Shown here: positions 56,390 through 64,000 of the stretch, in pieces
Layout: every line of letters starts with the position of its first letter
Position numbering within the stretch: the stretch's first letter is position 1
Assembly: GCF_000025965.1 (NCBI RefSeq)
Contig: NC_006513.1
Location: 1,116,001-1,180,000, forward strand
Length of the DNA stretch: 64,000 bases
Source: Aromatoleum aromaticum EbN1
Lineage (GTDB): Bacteria; Pseudomonadota; Gammaproteobacteria; Burkholderiales; Rhodocyclaceae
Reading direction: 5' to 3'
Notes under the pieces: model-generated
Database searches by the model: none
Seen by the model: the letters and a program-made list of their open reading frames with translations, nothing else
Told to the model about the DNA's origin: nothing
Program-made: the position numbers and the translations under genes

Positions 56390-57118
56390 ATGCGCTACGA
56401 ACTGTATTACTGGCCGTCGATCCAGGGGCGCGGCGAATTCGTTCGCCTGCTGCTCGAAGAAGCGGGCGCCGACTATGTCGACGTTGCCCGCCTGCCGGAG
56501 GAAAACGGTACGGGCCTGCCGGCGCTGCTGCGGCTCCTGGGCGGCGAATCGCTCGAACACGTGCCGTTCGCGCCGCCGTTCCTTAAAGCGGGCGACCTCG
56601 TGATCGGGCAGACCGCCAACATCCTGCTGTATCTCGGCCCGCGGCTCCGCCTCGCGCCGAAGACCGAGGCGGGGCGGCACTGGGCGCACCAGCTGCAGCT
56701 GACGATTGCCGACCTCGTCGGCGAAATCCACGACACCCACCACCCGATCGCGAGCAGCCTGTATTACGAAGATCAGAAGCCCGAAGCGCTGCGCCGCGCC
56801 AAGGACTTCACGAAGAACCGGCTACCGAAGTTCCTCGGCTATTTCGAGCAGGTCCGCGCGCAGAACAGCTTTCGCAGCGGCTACCTCGTCGGCGACACGC
56901 TGTCGTACGTCGACCTGTCGATGTTCCAGGTCGTCGCAGGCCTGCGCTACGCGTTCCCGCGCACGATGTCGCGCCTCGAACCGGGCTGTCCAGGCCTCGT
57001 CGAGCTTCACCGCCGCGTCGCCCGGCGCCCGCGCCTCGTCGCGTATCTCGCGTCGGAGCGGCGCCTGCCGTTCAGCGAAGAGGGCATTTTCCGCCATTAC
57101 CCGGAACTCGACCGTTAG
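56390..57118 (+). CDS. Glutathione S-transferase family protein
   Basis: Protein of 242 residues. The N-terminal thioredoxin-like domain starts YELYYWPSIQGRGEFVRLLL, with the Tyr and the GRGE segment as in sigma/alpha-like transferases, and contains VIGQTANILLYLG (the glutathione gamma-Glu site). The C-terminal helical domain has GDTLSYVDLSMFQVVAG with the conserved Asp of the capping motif. It probably conjugates or isomerises electrophiles. It is a single gene, convergent with aidB. Confidence 0.87.
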   Translation: MRYELYYWPSIQGRGEFVRLLLEEAGADYVDVARLPEENGTGLPALLRLLGGESLEHVPFAPPFLKAGDLVIGQTANILLYLGPRLRLAPKTEAGRHWAHQLQLTIADLVGEIHDTHHPIASSLYYEDQKPEALRRAKDFTKNRLPKFLGYFEQVRAQNSFRSGYLVGDTLSYVDLSMFQVVAGLRYAFPRTMSRLEPGCPGLVELHRRVARRPRLVAYLASERRLPFSEEGIFRHYPELDR

Positions 57119-57182
57119 CCGGCCCCGGCGCAGTCAGGCACCTGGCGCAGCGTACTTCGCCGCGACACTTGTACCCGTACCG

Positions 57183-58811
57183 TCAGCCCGGCCACGCCCG
57201 ATCGATCAGCGTCGTCGCGTCGGGCTTCGTGAGCAGGCCCGGGACCTGTCCGGCCGGGCGGTCGAAGCGGCTGTCGATGAACGCTGCAGCGACATTCCCC
57301 GGCGCATGCCGCAGCAGCAATCCCGCCTGCACGAGCAGGACCAGCTGCATCGCGACGTGGCGCGCGTGCCATTCGGCTTCGGCCGGGGCGCGCAGCCGGT
57401 TCGCCAGGTCGCCGAGCGCGTGCACGAGCGCCGCGTTACCGGCGAGGGCCTGCGACAGTTCCCGCCATAGCGCCTCGACTCCGTCCGGCTCGCGCGCGGC
57501 GGCGCGCAACACGTCGAGGCACATTACGTTGCCCGACCCTTCCCAGATCGAGTTCACTGGCGCCTCGCGGTACAGGCGCGCCATCGGGCCGTCCTCGACG
57601 TAGCCATTGCCGCCCCACACTTCCATGCATTCGGCGACGAATGCGATCGCGCGCTTGCAGATCCAGAACTTCGCCGCCGGCGTGACGATGCGCCGCCACG
57701 CGCGTTCCAGTGGATCGTCGTCCGACTCGACCGCCTTCGCCAGGCGCATCGCGAGCATCGTCGCCACTTCGCTTTCGAGCGCGAGCTCCGCCAGCACGTT
57801 GCGCATCAGCGGCTGCGCGACGAGCACGTTGCCGAACGCCGAGCGATGGCGGGCATGATGGATCGCTTCGACGAGCGCACGGCGCATCAGCGCGGCGCTG
57901 CCGAGCACGCAGTCGAGCCGGGTCTGCGCCGCCATCTCCATGATCGTCGCGATGCCGCGTCCCTCGTCGCCGACCAGCGTGCCGAAAGCATCCTCGAACT
58001 CGACTTCGGCCGACGCGTTCGAGCGGTTGCCGAGCTTGTCCTTGAGACGCCGGATGCGCACCGCGTTGCGGCTGCCATCGGGCAGCCAGCGCGGCACGAA
58101 GAAGCACGACAGCCCGGCGGGGCTGTGCGCGAGCACGAGGTGCGCGTCGCACGTCGGCACCGAGAAAAACCATTTGTGCCCGACCAGCAGGTGGTCGCGG
58201 CTGCCGGCGGCGAGCGGCCGCGCTTCAGTCGTGTTCGCGCGCAGGTCGGAGCCGCCCTGCTTCTCGGTCATGCCCATGCCGATCATCGCCGAGCGCTTGC
58301 CGGCGAGCGGCACGTCGCGCCCGTCGTAGTCGCGCGAGCGGAACTTGTCGGCCAGCGCGCCGAACAGCGCCGGCTCCCGGCGCAGCACCGGGATCGACGC
58401 GAACGTCATCGTGACCGGACACAGCGAGCCGGCTTCCGCCTGGCCGTGCAGGAAGAACGACGCGGCCCGCGCGACGTGCGCGCCGGGGCGCGGCTCGAAC
58501 CACGCCGAGCTGTGCACGCCGTCGGCGTACAGCAGCGCGAGCAGGCACGACCAGGCGGGGTGGAAATCGACGTCGTCGACGCGCCGGCCGCAGCGGTCGT
58601 ACGCGACAAGCTCCGGCACGTGACGGTCGGCGAGTTGCGCGAGCCGCTGCGTGTCGGCGCTGCCCAGCACTTCGCCCTGCCCGTGCAGTGCCTCGGCGTG
58701 CCACCCCGCGCCGTCGCGCACCACCGCTTCGCGCAGCGCGATGTCGGTGTCGAACAGGTTGCAGTCGCTCAGCACCGGTACCTGGTTGAAGACTTCATGA
58801 GTTCGCCACAT
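57183..58811 (-). CDS. aidB: AidB-type acyl-CoA dehydrogenase homologue
   Basis: Protein of 542 residues, the E. coli AidB length. Marker segments are MTEKQGGSDLRANTTEA, HKWFFSVPTCDAHLVLA, EVWGGNGYVEDGPMARLYRE and EAPVNSIWEGSGNVMCLDVLR. AidB is a flavoprotein of the alkylation-damage response that binds DNA and FAD; whether it repairs DNA directly is unsettled. The N-terminus (HEVFNQVPVLSDCNLFDTD) matches the extra AidB domain. No ada or alkB is nearby. It is likely monocistronic. Confidence 0.9.
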   Translation of the reverse strand: MWRTHEVFNQVPVLSDCNLFDTDIALREAVVRDGAGWHAEALHGQGEVLGSADTQRLAQLADRHVPELVAYDRCGRRVDDVDFHPAWSCLLALLYADGVHSSAWFEPRPGAHVARAASFFLHGQAEAGSLCPVTMTFASIPVLRREPALFGALADKFRSRDYDGRDVPLAGKRSAMIGMGMTEKQGGSDLRANTTEARPLAAGSRDHLLVGHKWFFSVPTCDAHLVLAHSPAGLSCFFVPRWLPDGSRNAVRIRRLKDKLGNRSNASAEVEFEDAFGTLVGDEGRGIATIMEMAAQTRLDCVLGSAALMRRALVEAIHHARHRSAFGNVLVAQPLMRNVLAELALESEVATMLAMRLAKAVESDDDPLERAWRRIVTPAAKFWICKRAIAFVAECMEVWGGNGYVEDGPMARLYREAPVNSIWEGSGNVMCLDVLRAAAREPDGVEALWRELSQALAGNAALVHALGDLANRLRAPAEAEWHARHVAMQLVLLVQAGLLLRHAPGNVAAAFIDSRFDRPAGQVPGLLTKPDATTLIDRAWPG

Positions 58812-59058
58812 GGGACCTCCCGCCGCGACGCTTTCGCCGTGCTTCAGCCTAGAACGCGGCCGCAGCGCATGTCCACCTGCGCACAGCCGTCCGCTTCATG
58901 GCGTGGCGGGCGATGCGGTCGAGTTCGTGGTCGTGTTTCTTGAGCGAGGTCCTGAATGCGGCGCGGAGAGCTTTTTGCTTCGGCTGCTGCCGCGAGGTTC
59001 CTGTTGCCGCCTCTCGGGCGGGCAGGCCGGCGCAAATTGTCAGATACGGGGAGCGAGC

Positions 59059-59955
59059 ATGGCGGATATCTACGATGCGCTGGTGATCGGCGGCGGGCCG
59101 GGCGGCCTGGCCGGGGCGCTCTACCTGGCGCGCTTTCGTCGCCGCGTCAGGGTCGTCGATGACGGTTGCAGCCGGGCCACGCGCATTCCCCGATCCCACA
59201 ACATGCCAGGCTATCCGCGCGGCGTTCCCGGGAACAAGCTGGTGGCGGCCATCCGCAAACAGGCCGAAGCTTATGGCGCGGAACTTTCCGTCGGCCGGGT
59301 CGAAACGCTGGAGCGGGTGGCGCCGGGCTTCGCGGCCGTTCTGGCGGACGGCACCCGCCTGTTGGCCCGTACCGTCCTGCTGGCGACGGGCGTCTCCGAC
59401 GTCGAACCGGATCTCCCGCACCTAGTCGAAGCGGTGCGTACCGGCGCGCTGCGCTATTGCCCGGTCTGCGACGGCTACGAAATCATCGACAAAGCGGTCG
59501 GTGTACTCGCGGCCAGCGAAGCCGGCATCCGCGAAGCGCTTTATCTGCGCAATTTCACGGCCCGCCTGCACGTCTTCCGGACATCGCACGACTTCCGCAT
59601 CGAAGAGCATTCCGATCGCCTGGCCGAAGCCGGCATCCGCTGGGCTCCCGAGCCTGTCGACAGCCTGCGCCTGTGGGACGCAGAGGTCCGCGTGCGTCAT
59701 GGCGCAGCCGAAACCTGCTGCGACTCGGTGTATAGCGCGTTGGGTACGCGCGTCCACGCGGAACTTTCGATGGGCGCCGACACCGATGAAGCCGGTTATC
59801 TCCTCACCGACCGCCACCGGAAAACCAGTATCGACGGTCTTTATGCCGCCGGCGACGTCGCCCAGGGGCTGAACCAGATCAGCGTCGCCGCGGGCGACGC
59901 CGCCATTGCCGCTGCCGCGATCCACCTCGCGCTGGCACCCGCCTGGCGCAAGTGA
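59059..59955 (+). CDS. Thioredoxin-reductase-like NAD(P)/FAD oxidoreductase
   Basis: Protein of 298 residues. The FAD motif is VIGGGPGGLAGALYLARF near the N-terminus. The redox Cys pair is RYCPVCDGYE in the place of the CATC of thioredoxin reductases. The C-terminal FAD motif is GLYAAGDVAQGLNQISVAAGDAAIAA. The NADPH-domain Gly motif is poor (GVLAASEAGIREAL in place of GGGxSA), so the pyridine nucleotide site may be altered. ATG 59059 follows GGGGAGCGAGC. No thioredoxin gene is adjacent. A thioredoxin-like or ferredoxin-dependent redox role is possible. Confidence 0.85.
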   Translation: MADIYDALVIGGGPGGLAGALYLARFRRRVRVVDDGCSRATRIPRSHNMPGYPRGVPGNKLVAAIRKQAEAYGAELSVGRVETLERVAPGFAAVLADGTRLLARTVLLATGVSDVEPDLPHLVEAVRTGALRYCPVCDGYEIIDKAVGVLAASEAGIREALYLRNFTARLHVFRTSHDFRIEEHSDRLAEAGIRWAPEPVDSLRLWDAEVRVRHGAAETCCDSVYSALGTRVHAELSMGADTDEAGYLLTDRHRKTSIDGLYAAGDVAQGLNQISVAAGDAAIAAAAIHLALAPAWRK

Positions 59956-60038
59956 AGCTTTTGCATTTCCCGCGACTTCTGAAGGAATTTTTTCGCCGCA
60001 GGAGGCAGGGAATACGCTATTAACCCGGCAACCAAATA

Positions 60039-60112
60039 CCGTTCGGGCTGAGCCCTTCGGCCTCGCTCAGGACAGGCTTGTCGAAGCCTTGGCAGCGCCC
60101 TTCGACACGCTC
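60039..60112. repeat. REP-like palindromic repeat split by the IS110 element
   Basis: The outer arm CCGTTCGGGCTGAG (60039-60052) and inner TTGTCGAAG/CTTCGAC-type arms form the usual REP-like pattern. The matching outer arm, CTCAGGACGAACGG, is found only at 61826-61839, on the other side of the IS110 element. Together they rebuild one intact palindromic unit. Confidence 0.75.
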
Positions 60113-60179
60113 TCAAGAAACAGTAATTTTCGCATCTTGATTCAATGGGTTAAAAATGTGCAGCGAGGAACGATCGGCA

Positions 60180-61559
60180 TTATGGTTGAGCGGGAACAGC
60201 CTGCGGCGAGAGGGTCAGGCCGAGCTCCTGGGCGCGCTTCTGCAGTGCTTTGATGGCGCGTTCGCGGTAGCGCGCTTCGTGCCTGGCCTGATCCTCCTTG
60301 ACGTAGCTGGCCTGCCCGCTGAGCATCGCATGGACAATACGCGCGAGCTTATGCGCCACGGCGGTAATGGCCTTGGGCGAGCCCATGCGCAGGGCAAGCT
60401 TTCGGTAATAGGCCCCCATGGCGCAGCGCGAGCGCGACAAGCCCAGCGCGGCGAGTTTCAACGCCCGCGCGACACGGTTGGGGATTCGTTTGCTGGCGCC
60501 GGAGAGCTTCTTGTTGCCAGAAATCCGCGTGCCGGGGCACAGTCCCAGCCACGAGCAGAAATGCTTTGCCGTGGCGAAGCGGGTGAGCGAGCTCCCCAAC
60601 TCCGAGAGGATCTTCAGGGCGGTGCCCACGTCGATGCCGGGCACTTCGGTCAAATCCACGCCGCACCAGTTCATCAGTGCCCGCCGTCCGTCGAAGGCCA
60701 GCGTGTTCTTGCGACGTCCCTTGTTCGCGTTCGCCTCCGGCCTCTTGTCGAAGACGCGCATCGCCTCAAGCCGCCCCTCGATCTCGGCGTCCAGCCGCGC
60801 AATCTGCTCGCTGGCAAAGTCATAGGCCTTGAGCTCGTGGGCAAGACTGAACAGATGCTCGCGGCTCCAACGCCCTTCGAGCGCCTTGGCAATCTGCTCG
60901 GTGCTGGCATGTACCCGGTAGTTCCTCAACTGCGCGAGGGCCATGCGGTCGCGCTCGCCGGCAACGATGGCGCGGATGATGTTCATGCCCGTCTCGCCGG
61001 TGATGTCGGTAATCACGTTGGTGAGTTGCACATTCATCTGGGTGAGCGCCTTTTGCATGCGCTGGGTATGCCGGGCGCGCTCATCGATGGTGATGTCGCG
61101 CAGCCGCGACATCTCGCGCAGCGCGCAAACCTGCTCATCCGGCCGATGCGCCTGACTCAGCAGTCCGAAGCTGTGCAGTTGTTGCAACCACTGGCAATCA
61201 AGCACGTCGGATTTGCGCGCCTTGACGTGGCGTACGCTTTTGGCATCGACCAGCCACACCTCAAAGCCACGCGCTTGCAGAAGCTCGTACAGCGCTATCC
61301 AATACACCCCCGTCGATTCGAGCGCGACGGTATCGATGCGGCACGCGCAAAGCCAATTGGCAACCGCGACCAGGTCTTCGGTGTGCGGTCCGAATTCGCG
61401 CACCGCGGGCTCGCCTTTGCCTACCCGATCAGGCGGCACCGCCACATAGTGGCTTGCCCCGCCGATGTCGATGCCGGCAGCGTTGGGATGCTTGATGCTC
61501 AACGGCTCGACCGGTGTGCCGTCAACTCCGCGTCGGGTCGGACCAACTCGTTGCGCCAT
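60180..61559 (-). CDS. IS110-family DEDD transposase
   Basis: Protein of 459 residues from ATG 61559 (MAQRVGPTRRG). The N-terminal RuvC-like DEDD domain shows AGIDIGGASHYVAV, VALESTGVYWIAL and ARKSDVLDCQWLQQL. The C-terminal Transposase_20 domain shows LTEVPGIDVGTALKIL (helix-hairpin-helix), HFCSWLGLCPGTRISGNK and the catalytic-Ser region KLSGASKRIPNRVARALKLA. GGAGA lies upstream of the start. An open extension to 61703 is rejected. It is full length and probably functional. Confidence 0.92.
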   Translation of the reverse strand: MAQRVGPTRRGVDGTPVEPLSIKHPNAAGIDIGGASHYVAVPPDRVGKGEPAVREFGPHTEDLVAVANWLCACRIDTVALESTGVYWIALYELLQARGFEVWLVDAKSVRHVKARKSDVLDCQWLQQLHSFGLLSQAHRPDEQVCALREMSRLRDITIDERARHTQRMQKALTQMNVQLTNVITDITGETGMNIIRAIVAGERDRMALAQLRNYRVHASTEQIAKALEGRWSREHLFSLAHELKAYDFASEQIARLDAEIEGRLEAMRVFDKRPEANANKGRRKNTLAFDGRRALMNWCGVDLTEVPGIDVGTALKILSELGSSLTRFATAKHFCSWLGLCPGTRISGNKKLSGASKRIPNRVARALKLAALGLSRSRCAMGAYYRKLALRMGSPKAITAVAHKLARIVHAMLSGQASYVKEDQARHEARYRERAIKALQKRAQELGLTLSPQAVPAQP

Positions 61560-61825
61560 GTTCTCTCCTTGAGTCAAGGTCGCTCGCGGACGTGGGCATG
61601 TCGATACGCTCAATCTCTCAATCGGGATGTCGGACAGACCCGCCGGTGGCCAGCACCAACGCGCCAGGGGACTCACCATACTCGCCGACGATGCCTCAAC
61701 CATACTCAGAGGACGGGCTCCAGGGCACCAGTGCTCAGTCGGTCTTTGTCCACAAGCAACTCCCCGAACACTACCACCGCCCTGTTTCTTGCCAACGCCT
61801 TTCGACCATCGGGCGAATATCCCAC
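61560..61825 (-). ncRNA. Predicted bridge RNA region of the IS110 element
   Basis: This is 266 bp of noncoding DNA between the transposase start and the element end, the position of the bridge RNA in IS110-group elements. TCGATACGCTCA at 61601-61612 matches 10 of the first 11 bases of the flanking target TCGACACGCTC (60102-60112), as a target guide would. The exact RNA ends and fold were not computed, so the interval is an upper bound. Confidence 0.45.
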
Positions 61826-61856
61826 TCAGGACGAACGGTTCTATTTGATTGCCGCC

Positions 61857-62933
61857 TTAATAACTACGGGAGGTGCCAAGGCGGCGCCACAGGTCGCGCA
61901 CGACGCCGACGAACGCGGCGCTCCAAGCGGCGAGCGCGGCATACAGGAAGATCGGCGGCACGAAACCGAGGAAATCGAAGCCCATCGCGCCCGCCATCTG
62001 CTGCGTGCTCGCGGCGTACATGCCGAGCGGGAACACCGCGCCCCAGTACAGCGGGTCGTACTTCAGCGGGAAGCGCTTGTAGACATGCCGCCACAGGCCG
62101 AGGATCAGCAGCATCGGAATCCACCATGTGCCCGTCGCCCAGTAAAAGACCGTGAACCCCTTGAGGAACGGCAGCAGCGAATGCAGGAAAGGCGCGTCGG
62201 GGGCGTTTGCGATCAGCAGCGAGCCGGCGAGTGTCGAGATCGCCATCGCGCCCATGTTGATCCAGTACGGCGGCGCGAGGTCGCCCGGCGAGAACAGGAA
62301 GAACGTGTAGCGGTAGAAAATCAGCGACATCATCCAGATGTAGAGCATGCCGCCCCACAGCCACATCGACAGCGCGAGGAAGTTCAGCTCCAGCCGGTAA
62401 GGCTGCTCGAGGTGGTTCGCGAGCAGCGCGCCGAGCACTGCGATCGACTGCGTCGCGACGACCGCGAGCAGCCAGCCGCCGCTGATGCCGCGGTCGAGCG
62501 TCGGCTTTTGTTCCTTGACGGTGAAGGCCGTGAAGATCGTGTAGGTCAGTCCGATCCACAGCGCGATCGCGACGAACCACAGTGTGAGCCCGGCCGCTTC
62601 GCTGTCCGCGAGGATCAGGAACTGGCTGCCGAGGATGCCGGACGCGGCCACTGCGGTGAAGAAGCCGGGCCCGCGCAGGTGATCGACCATGTCGCCGAAG
62701 AAGCGCTGCGGAAAGCGGATCATGCGCAGCACGAACAGCACCGCGATGACGCCGTAGATGCCGACGTTGAGGACGAACAGCCCCTGCGCGAGGCGCGGCA
62801 GCGCGAGGAGATGCGCGCCCAGCGAAATGATCCCGGTCGCCATGACCATGCCGAAGTACGCCGGAGACATGCCTTCGAGATCCTGCAGCAGGCGCGCGCC
62901 GGCAAGCGTGCGTGCCGCCGGAGCGGCGGTCAT
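61857..62933 (-). CDS. TDT family transporter (TehA/SLAC1-like)
   Basis: Protein of 358 residues with about ten TM helices. It starts with a short cytosolic part (LEGMSPAYFGMVMATGIISLG), where the PAYFGMVMATG segment is typical of tellurite-resistance/dicarboxylate transporters. Later helices include VVATQSIAVLGALLANHL and FTVFYWATGTWWIPMLLIL. Family members carry anions (C4-dicarboxylates, sulfite, chloride). Its ATG at 62933 overlaps the stop codon of the esterase gene (ATGA), so the two are coupled. The region between its stop codon and the IS110 element is 31 bp. Confidence 0.87.
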   Translation of the reverse strand: MTAAPAARTLAGARLLQDLEGMSPAYFGMVMATGIISLGAHLLALPRLAQGLFVLNVGIYGVIAVLFVLRMIRFPQRFFGDMVDHLRGPGFFTAVAASGILGSQFLILADSEAAGLTLWFVAIALWIGLTYTIFTAFTVKEQKPTLDRGISGGWLLAVVATQSIAVLGALLANHLEQPYRLELNFLALSMWLWGGMLYIWMMSLIFYRYTFFLFSPGDLAPPYWINMGAMAISTLAGSLLIANAPDAPFLHSLLPFLKGFTVFYWATGTWWIPMLLILGLWRHVYKRFPLKYDPLYWGAVFPLGMYAASTQQMAGAMGFDFLGFVPPIFLYAALAAWSAAFVGVVRDLWRRLGTSRSY

Positions 62934-64000
62934 CCTTCGCACCCCTGCGGCGGGCGGGCGTACCACTGGCCCGGTTCCCCTTCGTACAGCGTGACACTCG
63001 ACCAGAAATTCCAGCTGAAGCCGATGTCCTGCCGGTCGCCGGTCGATAGCGCATGAGTGAAAAACCAGCCGTTGGCGGTGGCGCGGCCGGCAACCACGTG
63101 TGCGCTTGGCGAGGCCGTTTCCGGCGTGCAGCTCATGCCGGGACCGCCACGCGCGAGGACTTCGACTGCGCGGCTCGCCGACGCCGTGTTGCCGGCGCTG
63201 TCGGTCGCGCTGTAGGTGCATGCATAGCGGCCCGGCCGGGCCGTGTCTACGCTGCTGCAGTCGGCACTTACCGCGAGCTCGCCGTCCTCGGGATCGGTGG
63301 CGCTCGCGCCCGGATCGACGAACGTCTGCCCCTCTTCCAGGCTCAGCGGGTTCGCCCCGGCGATCGTGATGCGCGGGCCGCCCGGCTCGGCGGCGGCTGC
63401 GCGCGGATGGCGCTCGAAGAAATTCCACGCGATGTCCGGCAAGCTCGGCCCGTGCCGGATCGACCATTTGCCGTCCCGCCCCTGCTCGCCGCCGATCCAG
63501 TAGTGGCCATGGTCGGTGTCGGACGGGTTCGGCGTCGCCTGCGGGCCGTCGTAGAACACGGTTTCAACGACCGAGCGGCTCGCGGTGTCGCCGTCCGCCG
63601 TGAAGACGGAATGCCGGCAACCATAGTCTTCGTCGCCGAACACCGCTGTGCACGGCGTCTGCCGCGCCATCGCCGTCGCCGGCGTATCGTGTCCGGCCGA
63701 ACCGAACACGATCAGATGCGCGTCGCGCAGATTGTGACCGGCCTGCTGGACGACCGTGCAGTCGGCGTCGTTCTGCACCACCAGCAGCGGGATCGGATAA
63801 GGGTCATCGACTTCGGCCTGCATGTCGGCGACGACGCGGCTCACCGAATGGAACGTCGCCCGCCCGGGGCACTGGCCCGACAGCGACACCGACGCCGAAT
63901 CTTCGCCATAGGGAATCCCGGCCACGCTCGCGGCCGCCGCCCAGTATTCGTTGTGCGCGACCGCCGCGACCACCGTCATCGCCGCACCCGACGACAAGCC
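62930..64000 (-). CDS. PHB-depolymerase-like secreted esterase with an Ig-like domain, partial
   Basis: The 5' end is beyond the window; 356 residues are visible. The very first visible residues GLSSGAAMT are the lipase box (G-x-S-x-G) with the nucleophilic Ser. The catalytic Asp is probably in LLVVQNDADCTVVQQAG and the His in TDHGHYWIGG. After about residue 200 a DUF5011-like immunoglobulin domain (ITIAGANPLSLEEGQTFVDPG, YSATDSAGNTASASRAVEV) and a C-terminal part ending YARPPQGCEG follow. It resembles extracellular PHB depolymerase/feruloyl esterase-type proteins. It is coupled to the TDT transporter gene. Confidence 0.8.
   Translation of the reverse strand, partial: GLSSGAAMTVVAAVAHNEYWAAAASVAGIPYGEDSASVSLSGQCPGRATFHSVSRVVADMQAEVDDPYPIPLLVVQNDADCTVVQQAGHNLRDAHLIVFGSAGHDTPATAMARQTPCTAVFGDEDYGCRHSVFTADGDTASRSVVETVFYDGPQATPNPSDTDHGHYWIGGEQGRDGKWSIRHGPSLPDIAWNFFERHPRAAAAEPGGPRITIAGANPLSLEEGQTFVDPGASATDPEDGELAVSADCSSVDTARPGRYACTYSATDSAGNTASASRAVEVLARGGPGMSCTPETASPSAHVVAGRATANGWFFTHALSTGDRQDIGFSWNFWSSVTLYEGEPGQWYARPPQGCEG

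Larger units (their letters stand above)
60110..61825 (-). mobile_element. IS110-family element inserted into a REP-like sequence
   Basis: There are no inverted terminal repeats, as expected for IS110. The boundaries are inferred from the interrupted REP: the left flank ends GACACG before CT (60110-60111) and the right flank resumes at CT-CAGGACG (61826). Thus a CT dinucleotide is shared at both junctions. The element carries one transposase gene and about 266 bp of noncoding DNA before it, with about 70 bp after it. Confidence 0.75.

Overview
The window is high-GC DNA from a denitrifying, aromatic-degrading betaproteobacterium, most like Aromatoleum/Azoarcus/Thauera (Rhodocyclales). This rests on gene content: a complete bbs-type operon (beta-oxidation of benzylsuccinate, lower anaerobic toluene pathway), a complete bad/ali set (cyclohexanecarboxylate to pimelyl-CoA), a general porin, HAE1-type efflux, and a dense insertion-sequence graveyard. 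No computation or database search was run; everything is read from the sequence.

Layout. 1-1.8 kb: tail of an amidohydrolase and a winged-helix/Fic protein. 2-10 kb, minus strand: bbsABCDEF, a small Cys-rich gene, bbsGH. Together these convert (R)-benzylsuccinate to benzoyl-CoA plus succinyl-CoA. The benzylsuccinate synthase (bss) genes are not in the window. 10.1-13.8 kb: a decayed IS66-type transposase split by an intact IS21 element with a 7-bp target duplication. 14-21.2 kb, minus strand: an envelope operon of uncharacterised families: outer-membrane DUF1302 barrel, periplasmic DUF1329, secreted YCF48 beta-propeller, MmpL-like RND transporter, universal stress protein. This is the best candidate for an undescribed system. 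21.5-30.4 kb: nested mobile elements. A serine-recombinase element sits in an ISAs1 transposase, and an IS66 element contains an IS91-like unit plus a tyrosine-recombinase unit with 33-bp inverted repeats.

30.4-39 kb: badHIJ, badR, aliB, aliA, badK and a porin. Divergent promoters with matching palindromes lie between aliB and aliA. 39-42 kb: a PAS/GAF/GGDEF/EAL protein with a damaged EAL metal motif. 42.4-49 kb: a TetR regulator and a divergent tripartite RND efflux operon with an overlapping double palindrome as operator. 49-56 kb: two small envelope genes, a Dps, and a three-gene operon of DUF2760 plus two divergent Hsp70-like ATPases. 56.4-60 kb: a glutathione transferase, AidB and a thioredoxin-reductase-like flavoprotein. 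60-61.8 kb: an IS110-type element inserted inside a REP-like palindrome, with a noncoding end fit for a bridge RNA. 61.9-64 kb: a TDT-family transporter coupled to a PHB-depolymerase-like esterase that runs off the window.

Functionally the window joins two CoA-thioester pathways feeding central anaerobic aromatic/alicyclic metabolism with envelope functions (porin, efflux, the DUF1302/DUF1329/RND set) suited to hydrophobic or solvent-like substrates. Mobile elements stop 65 bp from bbsA and 40 bp from badJ, so both catabolic blocks abut transposition-active DNA.
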